A stretch of 64,000 nt of DNA from Nymphaea colorata. Its lineage: Eukaryota > Streptophyta > Magnoliopsida > Nymphaeales > Nymphaeaceae. The notes below the pieces were generated by a model. It was not told the DNA's origin, did not search any database, and worked only from the letters and a program-made list of their open reading frames with translations. This document shows, piece by piece, positions 1-10,624 of this stretch (positions are counted from its first letter, which is position 1; each line of letters starts with the position of its first letter). Location of the stretch: positions 1,321,001 through 1,385,000 of the forward strand of contig NC_045146.1 of NCBI RefSeq assembly GCF_008831285.2. Direction: 5' to 3'. The position numbers and the translations under genes are program-made.

Positions 1-1523
1 ATCATATCCGCTTTTTTTGGACACTCACATGTTCAGAATTGAAATCGAATTCGAATGCAAAAAGGTCGTATAGAATCTAAATCGGAGTTCACAATTTGCA
101 TATGATCCAAATTTCGAATTGAAGTTGACCAATTTTCAAAATGTAAGAGGATTTGATGTATGATATTTGTTTAAAAATAAATCCAATCTGAATCTGGTCG
201 AACATTTAACATTTATGTATATCCAAGTCAGAATCTGTTCGAATAAATCTAATTTCTTCATCAGACATTAATTTTTTTTTTTCATATTTAACTTTTTTGG
301 AACAGTTCAGTTGAATATCCAATCCACATCGTATATATTGACATCTCTACGAGTAAGAATGGCAGGGATTCTATCTTTGTCACATTTAGTTTATATTGAA
401 TATGCAGAACAACATAAAAGAAGCAAAACATTTATGATAGTCACAACAGTTGGTTATGCTGCCTTATAGATTGGCATCTCTCTTTCACTAGACATTGAAC
501 TTGCAGCCTTGATAAAAGAGTCGAGGGCCCTATTCTTACCAACGTCAAATCAAAAGTTATTAGAGGATAAAAAAAGAATTTACTAATAAATTCATAGTTG
601 GTGTTCATTTGCTGCCATTGCATGTAGCAGCAACAAATCCAATTTAAAAAACTTTGTCTTGAATTGCAGATTTTGGCCCATAGATAAAGCTTCAAATCTT
701 ACTTTATATCAGCACGATTTGATTTTCATGAGCATCTCTTTTTACACGTAATTCAAATATACAGATACTCAACATATGATTGTTAGAAATGATATATATT
801 CTTGGATGATATAACGCTTAAGCTAGATTTTTCGGCAAAGAACCAATACACTGTTCAGAAATTACAAAGACATCGATGCATTACTGAAAAATGAGACGAT
901 TGATTGGAAGCTATTGTTTTAACAGTATATGGCATCAGGCTGGGTATCCTGTATCCGACAGGCACTTGGTACCCGGCTCGATCGGACCGAAAAAACTGAT
1001 CCAGACCGGCCTGATAACATAGTCGGCCAGCTTGAGTTGGCTTGATGGGGCTCGATTCGACGAGTTATCCCTATAGGACCCGATTCGGTCAAATTTGTTT
1101 TTTAATATTATTTTTTATTTTATGTTTAAAAATATATTTTTTATTTTATTTTAATCGGGCCTGAGTTTCGGGCTATGGGCCAACCTGGTGCCCAAGCTTA
1201 CTCCACGACCCTTGCTAGCGACCAAGCCTACTTAAGGAGGTAGCCTTGGCCCTTGCTAGCATCCCCTTGACTTGGCTGAGCTCAGATTTTGGTACATTTT
1301 GTAGTTGAGTAACTTTTTCCATCAACCACTATATTACAAATGTGGTGGTTTGTGACTGATGAGCAGAAAGTTAAAGGGCCACATTTTAAAACCCAAGAAT
1401 GGAATTGTTATACACTCAAACCATGAGTGCCCATTTGTAATTTTTGCAAATGATTTCTGTGTACGCGAGAACCAAAAGCTGTACTAAAATAAAGTGGGGA
1501 GACACAGGTAAAAGTAAATGATG
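1..1523. other. Intergenic DNA with dispersed repeats
   Basis: No gene is visible here. Positions 1-345 are built from recurring short words such as GAATTCGAAT, TCCAATCTGAATC and GTCAGAATCTG and end in TTGACATCTCTAC. The same word set recurs at 1,715-2,160, 25,090-25,340, 37,130-37,480 and 39,120-39,560, so it looks like a dispersed non-autonomous element family. Positions 925-1,275 are a G+C-rich block (CCGGCTCGATCGG, GGGCCTGAGTTTCGGGC) around an A+T-rich core, similar in style to the blocks at 4,247 and 16,005. Boundaries cannot be fixed by eye. Confidence 0.5.
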
Positions 1524-1595
1524 AGGGCCCAACCGGGTTCGAACCGGTGACCTCTTGATCTGCAGTCAAATGCTCTACCACTGAGCTATGGACCC
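1524..1595 (-). tRNA. trnC-GCA: tRNA-Cys (anticodon GCA)
   Basis: Read on the minus strand, this is a complete 72-nt cloverleaf. The acceptor stem GGGTCCA pairs with TGGGCCC (one G-U pair). The D arm contains the A-box TAGCTCAGTGG, the anticodon arm is TTTGA-CTGCAGA-TCAAG with anticodon GCA, and the T arm contains the B-box GGTTCGAACC. There is no intron and no encoded CCA. A short T run follows about 10 nt downstream and could serve as the Pol III terminator. The stems are intact, so it is probably functional. It is not linked to any other tRNA in the window. Confidence 0.93.
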
Positions 1596-2312
1596 GAACA
1601 TACTGTTATGGTAAAACTGTAATAATATTTTTGACGTAGCTTTTATGCCATTGATTTATTCTAATGACATGTCATCTAGTCTAATTGTGACTAAGTAGGC
1701 ATGGTCCGGTCAAGAGTTAGGGATGTGAATGAGCATGATTCAAAAGAGACGTACACTTTATCATATATATTCACATATTTAGAGTCGAATTCCAATTTGA
1801 ATGCAAAAGAAGAAAAATCTAATATCATGCCACAATTTAGTTTTTAAATTCACAATCAAATCCCATTTGAATCGACTTCTAAATTCATAATTGAACCCAA
1901 TCCAAAGTCCAACTTGGATAATAAAAATTATGATTAAGAATATGAAATCCATATTTGCCTTGGAACCAGCGGTGGCGTTTTCCCATCTAATCTTGTACTG
2001 AACCAGGCTTGAGTAGGAATGTCAACGAATCGGATTCAGATCGGATCTACTCTTTATCATATCTAATTTTTCGGATATACATATTTTTGGATTTTAATTC
2101 AAATGAAAAAAATCTAAATAATATCTGAATCCGATCCAAATCTGACTTTTAATTTATTGCAGTAAATTAAATAAATTTATTAATTTACTCATACGAAGCA
2201 CATATCATATATTCGATTAATAACTTTTTTTTTTCATTTTTCTTTTACCTTTTCTTTCTTGTTTTTTTTTGGGTAACTCCTTTAGGCCCCACCTGACCTG
2301 ATGAAAAAAGTT
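1596..2312. other. Intergenic, dispersed GGATTCAGATCGG-type repeat
   Basis: No gene is seen. From about 1,715 to 2,160 the sequence repeats the theme seen at the left edge: GGAATGTCAACGAATCGGAT, then A+T-rich stretches of AATCCGATCCAAATCTG type. This is an old copy, or two nested copies, of a dispersed A+T-rich element. T-rich sequence follows to 2,280. Confidence 0.4.
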
Positions 2313-2511
2313 AATGCTGTTGTGTGCTGTCGGATGAATAAATTTTTAAAATTCATCAGTAAAAGGACCATAAATCGTCGCTGAAGCCCTATAAACCGTT
2401 GTTAAATACCATCAACCATGACTAGTGTCAATTTAGCAATTGTGTTTTAACAACGAATTTTTAAAATATATACGTTCAGCGACATAGCAACATCTAGCAC
2501 ACAACAGCATT
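2313..2511. mobile_element. Miniature inverted-repeat element (ACCATAAACCG family)
   Basis: A 199-bp element bounded by a perfect 16-bp terminal inverted repeat, AATGCTGTTGTGTGCT, at 2,313-2,328 and its complement at 2,496-2,511. The interior carries the diagnostic words CATAAATCGTCGCTGAAG and ATAAACCGTTGTTAA. Diverged relatives with the same interior occur near 34,879, 36,137, 44,050 and 46,757. It has no coding capacity. No clean target duplication is visible, so the superfamily is not assigned. Confidence 0.6.
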
Positions 2512-2699
2512 GAACTACCCCCTAACCCGATATTGCCTTTAAGATACTGAATGTCTAGTGACTTATTGTCCGATCATATATTTATTTGAAATTGAATCCA
2601 AACTTGAACGGAGGTCAGTCCTTAAAACTGAGTCTAATGCGATTTCTTAGTAAGGGTGAAATATATTAAACTAATTTTGTGACTTCTTAAAAATATATA

Positions 2700-2770
2700 T
2701 TAAACTAATTTTGTGAGGCTAGTGTAGGCAACTGCCCACACCAGCCACCATGTGGTTACGCCATCAGTTA
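2700..2770. mobile_element. End fragment of the hAT-like MITE family
   Basis: GGCAACTGCCCACACCAGCC followed by CATGTGG matches one end of the miniature elements at 42,323-42,500 and 54,284-54,451. The opposite end was not found here, so this is taken as a truncated copy. Confidence 0.4.
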
Positions 2771-2967
2771 CATTCGAGTTTGTTTTGCAACAATTTCATG
2801 ATTCGGATTTTTCTTGAAGAAAGTCTGATGAAATCATCTCAATTTGAAATATACTATCGTATAAAACACCCAAATATACTTTTGGGTCAGGTTAAGGGTG
2901 CCATGAACACAATATGTCTTTTAATATGACAAAATCAGTCTTGTGTTGAATAAAAGATGTGCATTTC

Positions 2968-3035
2968 AAGGGGCGTAACACAACTGGTCGGGCAGGTAGA
3001 CACATAAAAAGCATGTACCATGCGCATGGTACATA
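2968..3035 (+). mobile_element. SINE head, diverged copy
   Basis: AAGGGGCGTAACACAACTGG is followed by TCGGGCAG. It matches the tRNA-like head (Pol III A-box region) shared with copies at 3,794, 17,976, 36,618 (minus), 40,391 and 57,596. The B-box is not recognisable here, so this is a decayed or truncated copy. Confidence 0.45.
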
Positions 3036-4246
3036 CTAAAGGAGGGAAGGACAAAAATTTCTTTTATAGTCTGTTTACTTTTTTTCATTTTCATTTTTGT
3101 CTTTACAATTTTTTTTTTTCAAGTGTGAACTGTAGGTATTTTGATCATTAACCATACTCACGCACAAAAATTCATGCACCAGTATGACGCATATAACCAG
3201 ATTCGCCAAGACATCGATTTGTTTTGAGCATTTGGGCGACATGAAAACCAGGTTTGAGAAAAACCCAATTTTGGCAAAACTAGCTAGCTCGAGTTTCAGA
3301 AGGTGATCAACCAATAACTCGGCGGCCAAAAAAACTGTGTTTTAGAACTCATAAAAGCTAAAATAAAAACTAATTTTTAGAACTCATAAAGAAAAACTTA
3401 GTTGTGGGCTTTGTGCTCTCTCTCTTTATCCAACCCCATCAATTTAATCTCACCATAGATACGAATTCTCTGGACTAGAAGTCACGGAAACCATTTTCAT
3501 GCGACCTTCGTTGTATCTTGTATCAACTGCTGGTTCCATGTTTCATTTCCTTTTATAATACCAATCTGTATTTTTCACTTCGTATTCCATGAATTTATCA
3601 TGTAATTTATTTCCGTTATGCATATATGCACATGCAAAATATCACGGAGCATACACAAATGATCATATTAATTCTGTTGCCAATTTGAATGTCTACATGA
3701 GTCCTTGCATAAAGTAATTCAGCAATGAGATTTGTCACACAATTCATTCCGAATACGGAAACCATAATGAAAGAAGTGGATGACACATTGCTCAAGGGGT
3801 ATAACATAGCTACGCAGGCAAACAAACAAGTGGATGACACATTACCTGTTTGATTATTGTGGTTACTATTCTTCTGGATTGCAAACGGTAGGATCGTGAC
3901 ACTCAAGCCGAATGTTGTACCGTACCCCGCCCAGGTTCCAATGCAGTTTATGACCCCAGAGGTAAGGAGACTGGGGGGGGGACCTTGGAGCTTCACTTCA
4001 TGCAGTCGGGTAACCTTCCGCTCACCCAAAATATAATGAAAGAAGAGGGTGAAGTTTGTAAACTGATCACAATCAGAGCTAATCATATTTAACAGACTAA
4101 GCAACTTATGACACATAGAGGCTAACAGCCACAAAACTTTCTTGGCCAAAGATGGGTGAGAGTTTCATACTAGAAAACTATTAATTTGGTCTTGGCCACG
4201 CTTGGTTGTCTTGCAATGCTCATATACAAAGTTTGCAAGTAAGTCT
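3036..4246. other. Intergenic; unrecognised open frame
   Basis: No supported gene. A minus-strand frame stays open from 4,149 to 3,616 (177 codons) but begins at TTG, not ATG. Its product is hydrophobic, includes INCIGTWAGYGTTFG, and resembles nothing I recognise. It overlaps a SINE-head fragment at 3,794-3,830 (AAGGGGTATAACATAGCTAC), which argues against a conserved gene. Confidence 0.4.
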
Positions 4247-4525
4247 GGGCATCGGGTTGGCCCGACACCTGAGCTCGAACTCAACCCAAATAAATTAAAA
4301 AATATATATTAAATACAAAATAATATATAATATAATTAATTGTAATAAAATATTATAATTATATATAAAAATTAATGAAATATATATTAAAAAATATTGT
4401 CGGGCCCACCTAGGCAGCCCAATAATTGATCAGGCCTGCTCGGTGCCCTTTTTTCTGGGGTCGGGCCTGAGCCCGAGTCGGTTCGGGTGCCGGGTATTTG
4501 CTGGCGGTTCAGCCCGTGCCCATGC
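4247..4525. mobile_element. G+C-ended inverted-repeat element
   Basis: G+C-rich ends flank an A+T-rich core of about 130 bp. The left end begins TGGGCATCGGGTTGGCCCG. The right end, CAGCCCGTGCCCATGCG, reads as TGGGCACGGGCTG in complement. It resembles the element at 16,005-16,274 in architecture. No open frame or clean target duplication was found. Confidence 0.4.
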
Positions 4526-6330
4526 GTTCTGTTGGAGAAGGCCCACCTTTTCATAAGATGTTGTTTTATTATTAGAAATTTGAAACTCATGAATTTGATG
4601 TGACATTTTTTTTATATAATAAAAGATCTATTGTAAAATTTATGGTTCATCAAACTAAGGATCTTAAATCAGACCTAAAAGCCATACTTAAATCCTTATT
4701 TTGCTTCTTCGCATTAAAAAAATGTTGGATTTAAGATTGGATGAGAGAGTCTCCCATCTTAAATCCACTATTCTCCCTTATAATGTAACTTGAAATGCCA
4801 CACAATTTCAAATGAACCGAGCCCAGATCGCACTTGCTGGCTCACAAAGAAAAGGCCTCGGATGTCATTTTCTAGAATTTAAGTGCACGGATTTCAATAT
4901 GGGATTTGGTTGACACCCCCAAGGCTAATAGTAAAAGCATGAAAGTAGTAAGCCATATTTTTTTTTTCTTTTCTAATTTTACTTTTTTTTTTAAAAAAAA
5001 AATGGAGCGGCAAAACAGTTTGCTGAAGCAAAATTTGTATCATGTGCATGTGGGCTTTGAATTTGAACTGCTTAGGGAATTGATGGCTTGTTTTTTCATA
5101 CCATTATTTCGATTCAAAATTCGATTATCTCTTCCCCTCCTCTCTCACACACACACACTCTCTCTCTCTCTCTCTCTTCCCTTCCTCATGTCAAATCCCA
5201 GCCAAGCGTTTCCGAGCAAAAACGCTAGGTTGGTTTGGGCCGTCCAAGTAAACAGCTTAAAATCAGATAGGGAGGAACTAATGATAAGGTTGAAAGCTAA
5301 AAAAAGATTGAAGAAAAAATCCTGCCAAGATAAAATTAAAATTAATGACAAATGATTTTTTTTTTCTTCACAAAATCAGATTTAGTTTTTCATGTTTATC
5401 TTTGTCAAGATTATGAAAAGGTAATATACTTGTATAATCAAATCTCGTGATCACATTTCATGGTGAAAACCATACACGTTTAATAAGCTTTTCATTGCAT
5501 TTTTTTATTTTTTTTGTAATTTTTTCAAAATGCTATCAAAGCAAGAGCATTTTTTTATTTTTTTTGTAATTTTTTCAAAATGCTATCAAAGTAGGAGAAG
5601 AAGATAGAAGCCAAAGATGACCTACCAAAGAGATTGCTGCTTTCTCTGTCAAAGCAAGGACTCTATTTTATTGAAGAAAACTTCATGAAACAAATTTGGG
5701 TTTATCGAATCACCTTGCCAAAGAGATGAAATCATGAGCTTTTACAAAGTTCTGTAGCAAACTTGAACATTGGAACCCTTGTCCAATTTAAAGAAAGGAC
5801 AGTTTGAAGGGAAGATGTTAATGAAAGACAATTGTTTTTAAAGAGATTCAAGAAAAGAATTTCAACAAGATAAATCAAAATAAATAATAAAATAATTTTT
5901 TTTTTCACAAAATCAAATTTAAATTTCAATGCTTATCATTGCCAAGATTATAGGAACGCCACCTACTCTTTAATCAAATGGCTTTTAATTGTGAAAAACT
6001 ATGCAAGTTTAATGAAAATAAGCTTTTCATTTTTCTTTGTAAGCCAACGTGTGTGATGCAATGTGGGCTTGATGCGTAATAACATCACTAGCCGTTGGAT
6101 ACACCAAATAGAGCTTCAGGTCTGGGAGAGGAGGGCGGTGGCAGTTCGCCGGCAAAGATGGGGGAGGCGACGGCCTCCCTTTTTTTTTTTTTTTGGTTTT
6201 TTTTTTAAATTTAAAATAAACGTCAAAAGAAACTGAAAGGAGAGGCCATCCGCCTTGTTGAAGAGGTGGGGAAGGCGAGGCCTCCAAAATCTGCCCGACA
6301 ATCGAGCGTCTGGTAGGTTTTTTTATTGTT
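4526..6330. other. Intergenic; microsatellite, tandem and direct repeats
   Basis: No gene is seen. The region holds a compound (CA)(CT) microsatellite at 5,144-5,178 and two 50-bp tandem copies at 5,497-5,596. A diverged direct repeat of about 190 bp covers 5,310-5,500 and 5,850-6,035. A G+C-rich block at 6,110-6,305 contains GGCGACGGCCTCC on both sides of a poly-T/A core. A similar G+C-rich block lies at 15,500-15,700. Confidence 0.5.
5497..5596. repeat. 50-bp tandem duplication
   Basis: Two adjacent near-identical copies of a unit starting GCATTTTTTTATTTTTTTTG and ending in GCTATCAAAG, with a period of exactly 50 bp. The very low divergence suggests a recent event. Confidence 0.85.
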
Positions 6331-7282
6331 TATTAAAGAATAACCCGTTTACATGAACGGTCCAAACCAGCGGAGGGATTGGTCTCACCAATGATTTCTG
6401 CATCAATTCAAGGAACAGGACGACCTCCTTTTTATATGGTTGCCCCCACCAATGTCCACTGTTGGACATCCATTAAACTGGGAGAAAAAAAGCATTCATA
6501 AATATGGCCAACAAATTAATGGCTCAAAGAGTTCGTGAACGCGGCAGCTGTGTCAAAATTATTCAGAATGATTATGAGGTGTTTAGTGAATTTGATGTGC
6601 CAAAGAAATGTTTATGCAATGCCTATACTATAGTAAACATAATATGAAATGATTCAAATAAGTACTTGTTGCTTATGCTCAAAATGCCATGTGAACATGC
6701 AGATGGGATAAAAGTTGCAGGAGTCTCTGTCATTATTGACTGATACAAGATCTAGTCTGAACCAGACCTCCAAAACAATTGGTTGCTCCCCAGAAGCCAT
6801 TTTCATTTTTTGGTCCACTTGATCTCTGCTTTGCGTTGCTTTCTATGGCGATTTCAATCATGTCCTTTTGGGGTCAAAAGCAAGGAAAGCGATGGAGAGT
6901 TGGTCTGTTGTTTGGGACAGAGGAAGAGGAAGGATGCCAAGGTTGGAAGGGAAAGGACGGAGAGGGAATTTTTTTTTTTTTTTGTCTTCTCTCTCACTCC
7001 GTCCCCGTCCCCACCATCTCTCTGTACTTCTTCTTTCTCTCCCTTGGGTTTTCATGGCCGTTCCAACCATGGGGCTCTCCTCCTCCTTCCTGTCGCTCTC
7101 TTCAGATTGGTTACGGACGCAAACTGATCTTACCACGTGGAAGAGGCCGGCTATTCGCGTGCCACGTGTCAGCCGTAGGTCCCTTTTCGAGATACGACGC
7201 TCCCACGGGCAAATGTGAGGGGGAGAGAGAGATAGAGAGAGTCCGAGCTTTCCTGAAAAGAGCTTTACCATGTCGCCTGGGG
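6331..7282 (+). promoter_or_regulatory. Upstream region of the SSI gene
   Basis: This precedes the starch synthase I gene. No TATA box is obvious. The proximal part, from about 6,980, is pyrimidine-rich. Two G-boxes (CACGTG) lie at 7,134-7,139 and 7,163-7,168, the second in a GCCACGTGTCAGC context typical of ABA- and light-response elements. Several long frames cross this stretch on both strands. They are low-complexity and not supported as genes. Confidence 0.55.
7134..7168 (+). promoter_or_regulatory. Paired G-boxes upstream of SSI
   Basis: Two CACGTG palindromes are 29 bp apart (7,134-7,139 and 7,163-7,168), about 530-560 bp before the start codon. G-boxes bind bZIP and bHLH factors such as ABF, HY5 or PIF proteins. 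The spacing is close to three helical turns. Function is inferred from the motif only. Confidence 0.5.
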
Positions 7283-7692
7283 ATGTCGAGAGAGCAAGCG
7301 TTGGGAGGGGAAGGCTCTGAGACGTAATAACGAGAAAGCTAGGCAGTGGAAGAGAGAGAGAGAGAGAAACCTTAGAGACTAGAGAGAGAAAGTGGCTTTT
7401 GAGTTACAGAGGAAGCTGTAGACAGAAGGAATAACTGGTTCTGGAATATAGGCAGAGAACGAGAGAGATCCTTTGTGTAACCGAGTAAACAAGCAAGCGC
7501 TCAGGGAGCGAGAGAGAGAGACAGATCATCTCTTTCAATTGATCGCGGTTTTTCCGCTCTTTCTCCGATTCAAGTATTCGCTCTTGGGGCGAAAATTTAT
7601 CAATTTTTTGGTATTGGGTGTTTGTTTTGTAGTTCTTTGTCGGGGCCAAAGGTTCCTTCTTTATTTTATTCTTTCTTGGGGTCATTTCTTAG
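7283..7692 (+). other. Probable 5' leader of SSI
   Basis: GA-rich then pyrimidine-rich sequence. After the ATG at 7,285 there is no ATG on the plus strand until the SSI start at 7,693, as expected for a plant leader. TTTCTTAG directly before the start codon resembles a 3' splice site, so a leader intron is possible. The transcription start was not identified. Confidence 0.5.
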
Positions 7693-10546
7693 ATGGAGAT
7701 TCTCAGGCTTCCAAGCAGTGTTGGCATCCCTGGTTATTCTTGCTCGTCTAGAGGGCAGGTGAATCCTTCGGTTATGGCGTTCAAGAGCTCCATTTGTGTC
7801 AGATCGTTTCATTCAAATGTGGGGCGTAGTCTCTGTCTTCCTGGTTTGAGGAGTTATTCAATGAGTGGGAAGCAACAAGGATTCTGCAACTCCGACGATC
7901 TAGAGGAGGTTTCACTCGATTGGGAGGAGGAACCTTATGATCTTCAGCCTCCAAGCGGTAATTGATTCGCAATCTCGTTTATTTGGTCCAATAGATACGC
8001 TTTTTGAAGTTTCTAGTTTTATATAATTCCTTTGTACGTGAACTTGATTCTATTAATGTGTGGAAGGTGGCCCCGAAGTCATATGACGTTTCTGTTTTAA
8101 TGCGAACTTGTTGTTTCGTTGGTAGGTTGGCTTTCTGTTTTTTATTGAATATCATTTAATTCTGGAAGCATATTCGCGCCTAAACTTGTGGTAAGTTGTA
8201 ACGCGATCTCACGGAAGGAACACTGTTAGACATATGGTACGCATTAGGAAAGATTAAAGAGATACCTTCACGTGATCACATTCTACTTATTGTGCTGTTA
8301 TTGAAGCAGGCTTGTTCAATCACGCACGTAAACATATTGAAATATTCTTAAAAACTTGAAACACAGGTCACACTTTGGAAGAACCTTCTTCTTCTTTCAC
8401 CCACAGTGTGTATTTTCCATGAATTAATGACCTTCCTGGAAGCATCTATGATGGTACCAATTTGGGGCTTTTTTTTGGCTGAATTTAGCTCAAAACCCAT
8501 ACTTTTCTGGCAAAAGGATACAAAGACTCATAATGCAAGAACTTTGATTGGTCACAGGATGCTTTTTTTTTTTTTTCCCCGTATTGTTCACATGTTGATG
8601 ATGGAACTTAGTCTCTTTTTATTATTTTAGTAAGCCTACTGACTTTTGAATTACTGTATTATAGGGGATGAGGAAGCTGCTGACCCTGTCCTTTCTGAGG
8701 TCATGGATATGGAAGAAGTTCTCACAGTCGAAGTAAACGGAAAAGCTTCCAAAACAAGAACTTATAACATTATCTTTGTAGCTTCTGAGGCTGCTCCTTA
8801 TTCAAAGACGGGAGGATTGGGAGATGTCTGTGGTTCCTTGCCAATTTCCCTGGGTGGTCGTGGTCATCGAGTAATGGTCGTCACTCCAAGATACATGAAT
8901 GGAGTTATGGATAAGGCTTTTGCTGGGGCAAAGCTTTACTGTCGAATTAAGGTTGCTTGCTTTGGAGGGGTTCATGAAGTTGCATTCTTTCATGAATATC
9001 GAGCTGGTGTTGACTGGGTACAGATCTTAGTTTCTTCTTTATCTGCTCATGTGTTATTGTTATATTTTCTACATCATCCAATCATTGGAAATGTTGCGTT
9101 CTCCAATAGTAGATTTTTCTTTTGTCTTTCAGTATAATTTTTTAACTTTTTATGACCATATTAGAAAACACATCCTATTTGATGCCTTTGTCATGCAATA
9201 TTTTGGAAGTCATGTTTGCTGCTTGTTACTAAATTCAAGGTGATTCCATGCAAAAGAATAAGAGCTCACGAATGGGTGGAAATTTTTATTGGACATCAAA
9301 AGCACTAATTACAATATCTTCAAATGCTTTCTTGCATCTATACCAGAGAAAACTGTAGACTCAAATCATGTAGGAGTATAATGGAAACAGAATTTGATAC
9401 TTGCTTTAGATGCATTTAGCATCCCTTTGTACGGAAACAAGATTAATTACTTTCGTAGATGATCCAGGAGATGTCTTTTGTAAGGAAAATATGACTGTGA
9501 GTCTCTTCTCACCGTTGTATACAATAGATATCAACCATTAAGGATGTTTCGACTTTCGAGTGTCTTCCTGAAAACATTTGGTGAAGGCAGTGTAAGGAAT
9601 CCTTGACTTCTAATTCATTTTTGGTGAAAATATCATTTTTTTTTCATCAAATGGTCCGTATTATCAGCATTTCTTCTTTTTCATCTGTTCACCTTTTATA
9701 GTAATTGATACTGTTATTGTTTCATCTCTGCATAGCTGCATTGTTGATGTACTGTTGTGTTCAGTTAATAGCTGAATACATTATCTTCTCAATAAAGGCA
9801 GTGTAAATGATTAAAAAATCATCAGAACGCAGATTTACCCTCACGAGACACAAACGCATCATGTGTTATTTTTTAGAGCTTTATATATGGTTGCAAAGGG
9901 GTTTGATCTGGTATGGGCATTTTCTCATTTTCTGCTGTAAAAGATTCAAGTCTGACCTCATCTCTGATGTATTTACCTGTCCCATGTCTGAATCACTTGC
10001 ATCCCTAGCTTCACAACTGTATATTACTCAAATGAAAGTTCTTGTGCTTTAAGTTGATCTATGCTTAATTTGATCGCTGTGCTTCCTATGTTACTGAATA
10101 ACTCTTTTTCTACTCCAGATCAACTAATGCTTCTTTAGCATGCTCTTCTATCTACTTAACAGATATTTGTTGATCATCCTTCATACCACAGACCTGGCAG
10201 TCCTTATGGAGATAAATTTGGCACTTTTGGTGACAATCAGGTAAATGATAATGTACCCATCTTGGGTCGGTGTTTGGGGGGTGGGGGAGCGAGGGTGTGG
10301 GCGGGAAGGGTTAATTTTTCGGGTTGAATTTGTGACCAAGTCCTATAATTTTTCTGGTTCCAGTTCCGATTTACTCTACTCTGTCATGCTGCTTGTGAGG
10401 CCCCATTGGTGCTTCCCTTGGGTGGATTTACCTATGGAGAGAAATGCTTATTCCTTGTTAATGATTGGCATGCAAGCCTTGTACCCATGTAAGATATTGA
10501 TCTCAGTAAATTCTCTATTCCATGTCCACACCTCTATATATATATG

Positions 10547-10624
<78 letters not shown>

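Noticed and set aside
6779-7327. Long overlapping frames on both strands (up to 182 codons) upstream of SSI
   Set aside because: The products are low-complexity and pyrimidine-tract driven. The frames overlap each other on both strands, and the region has promoter features for SSI.
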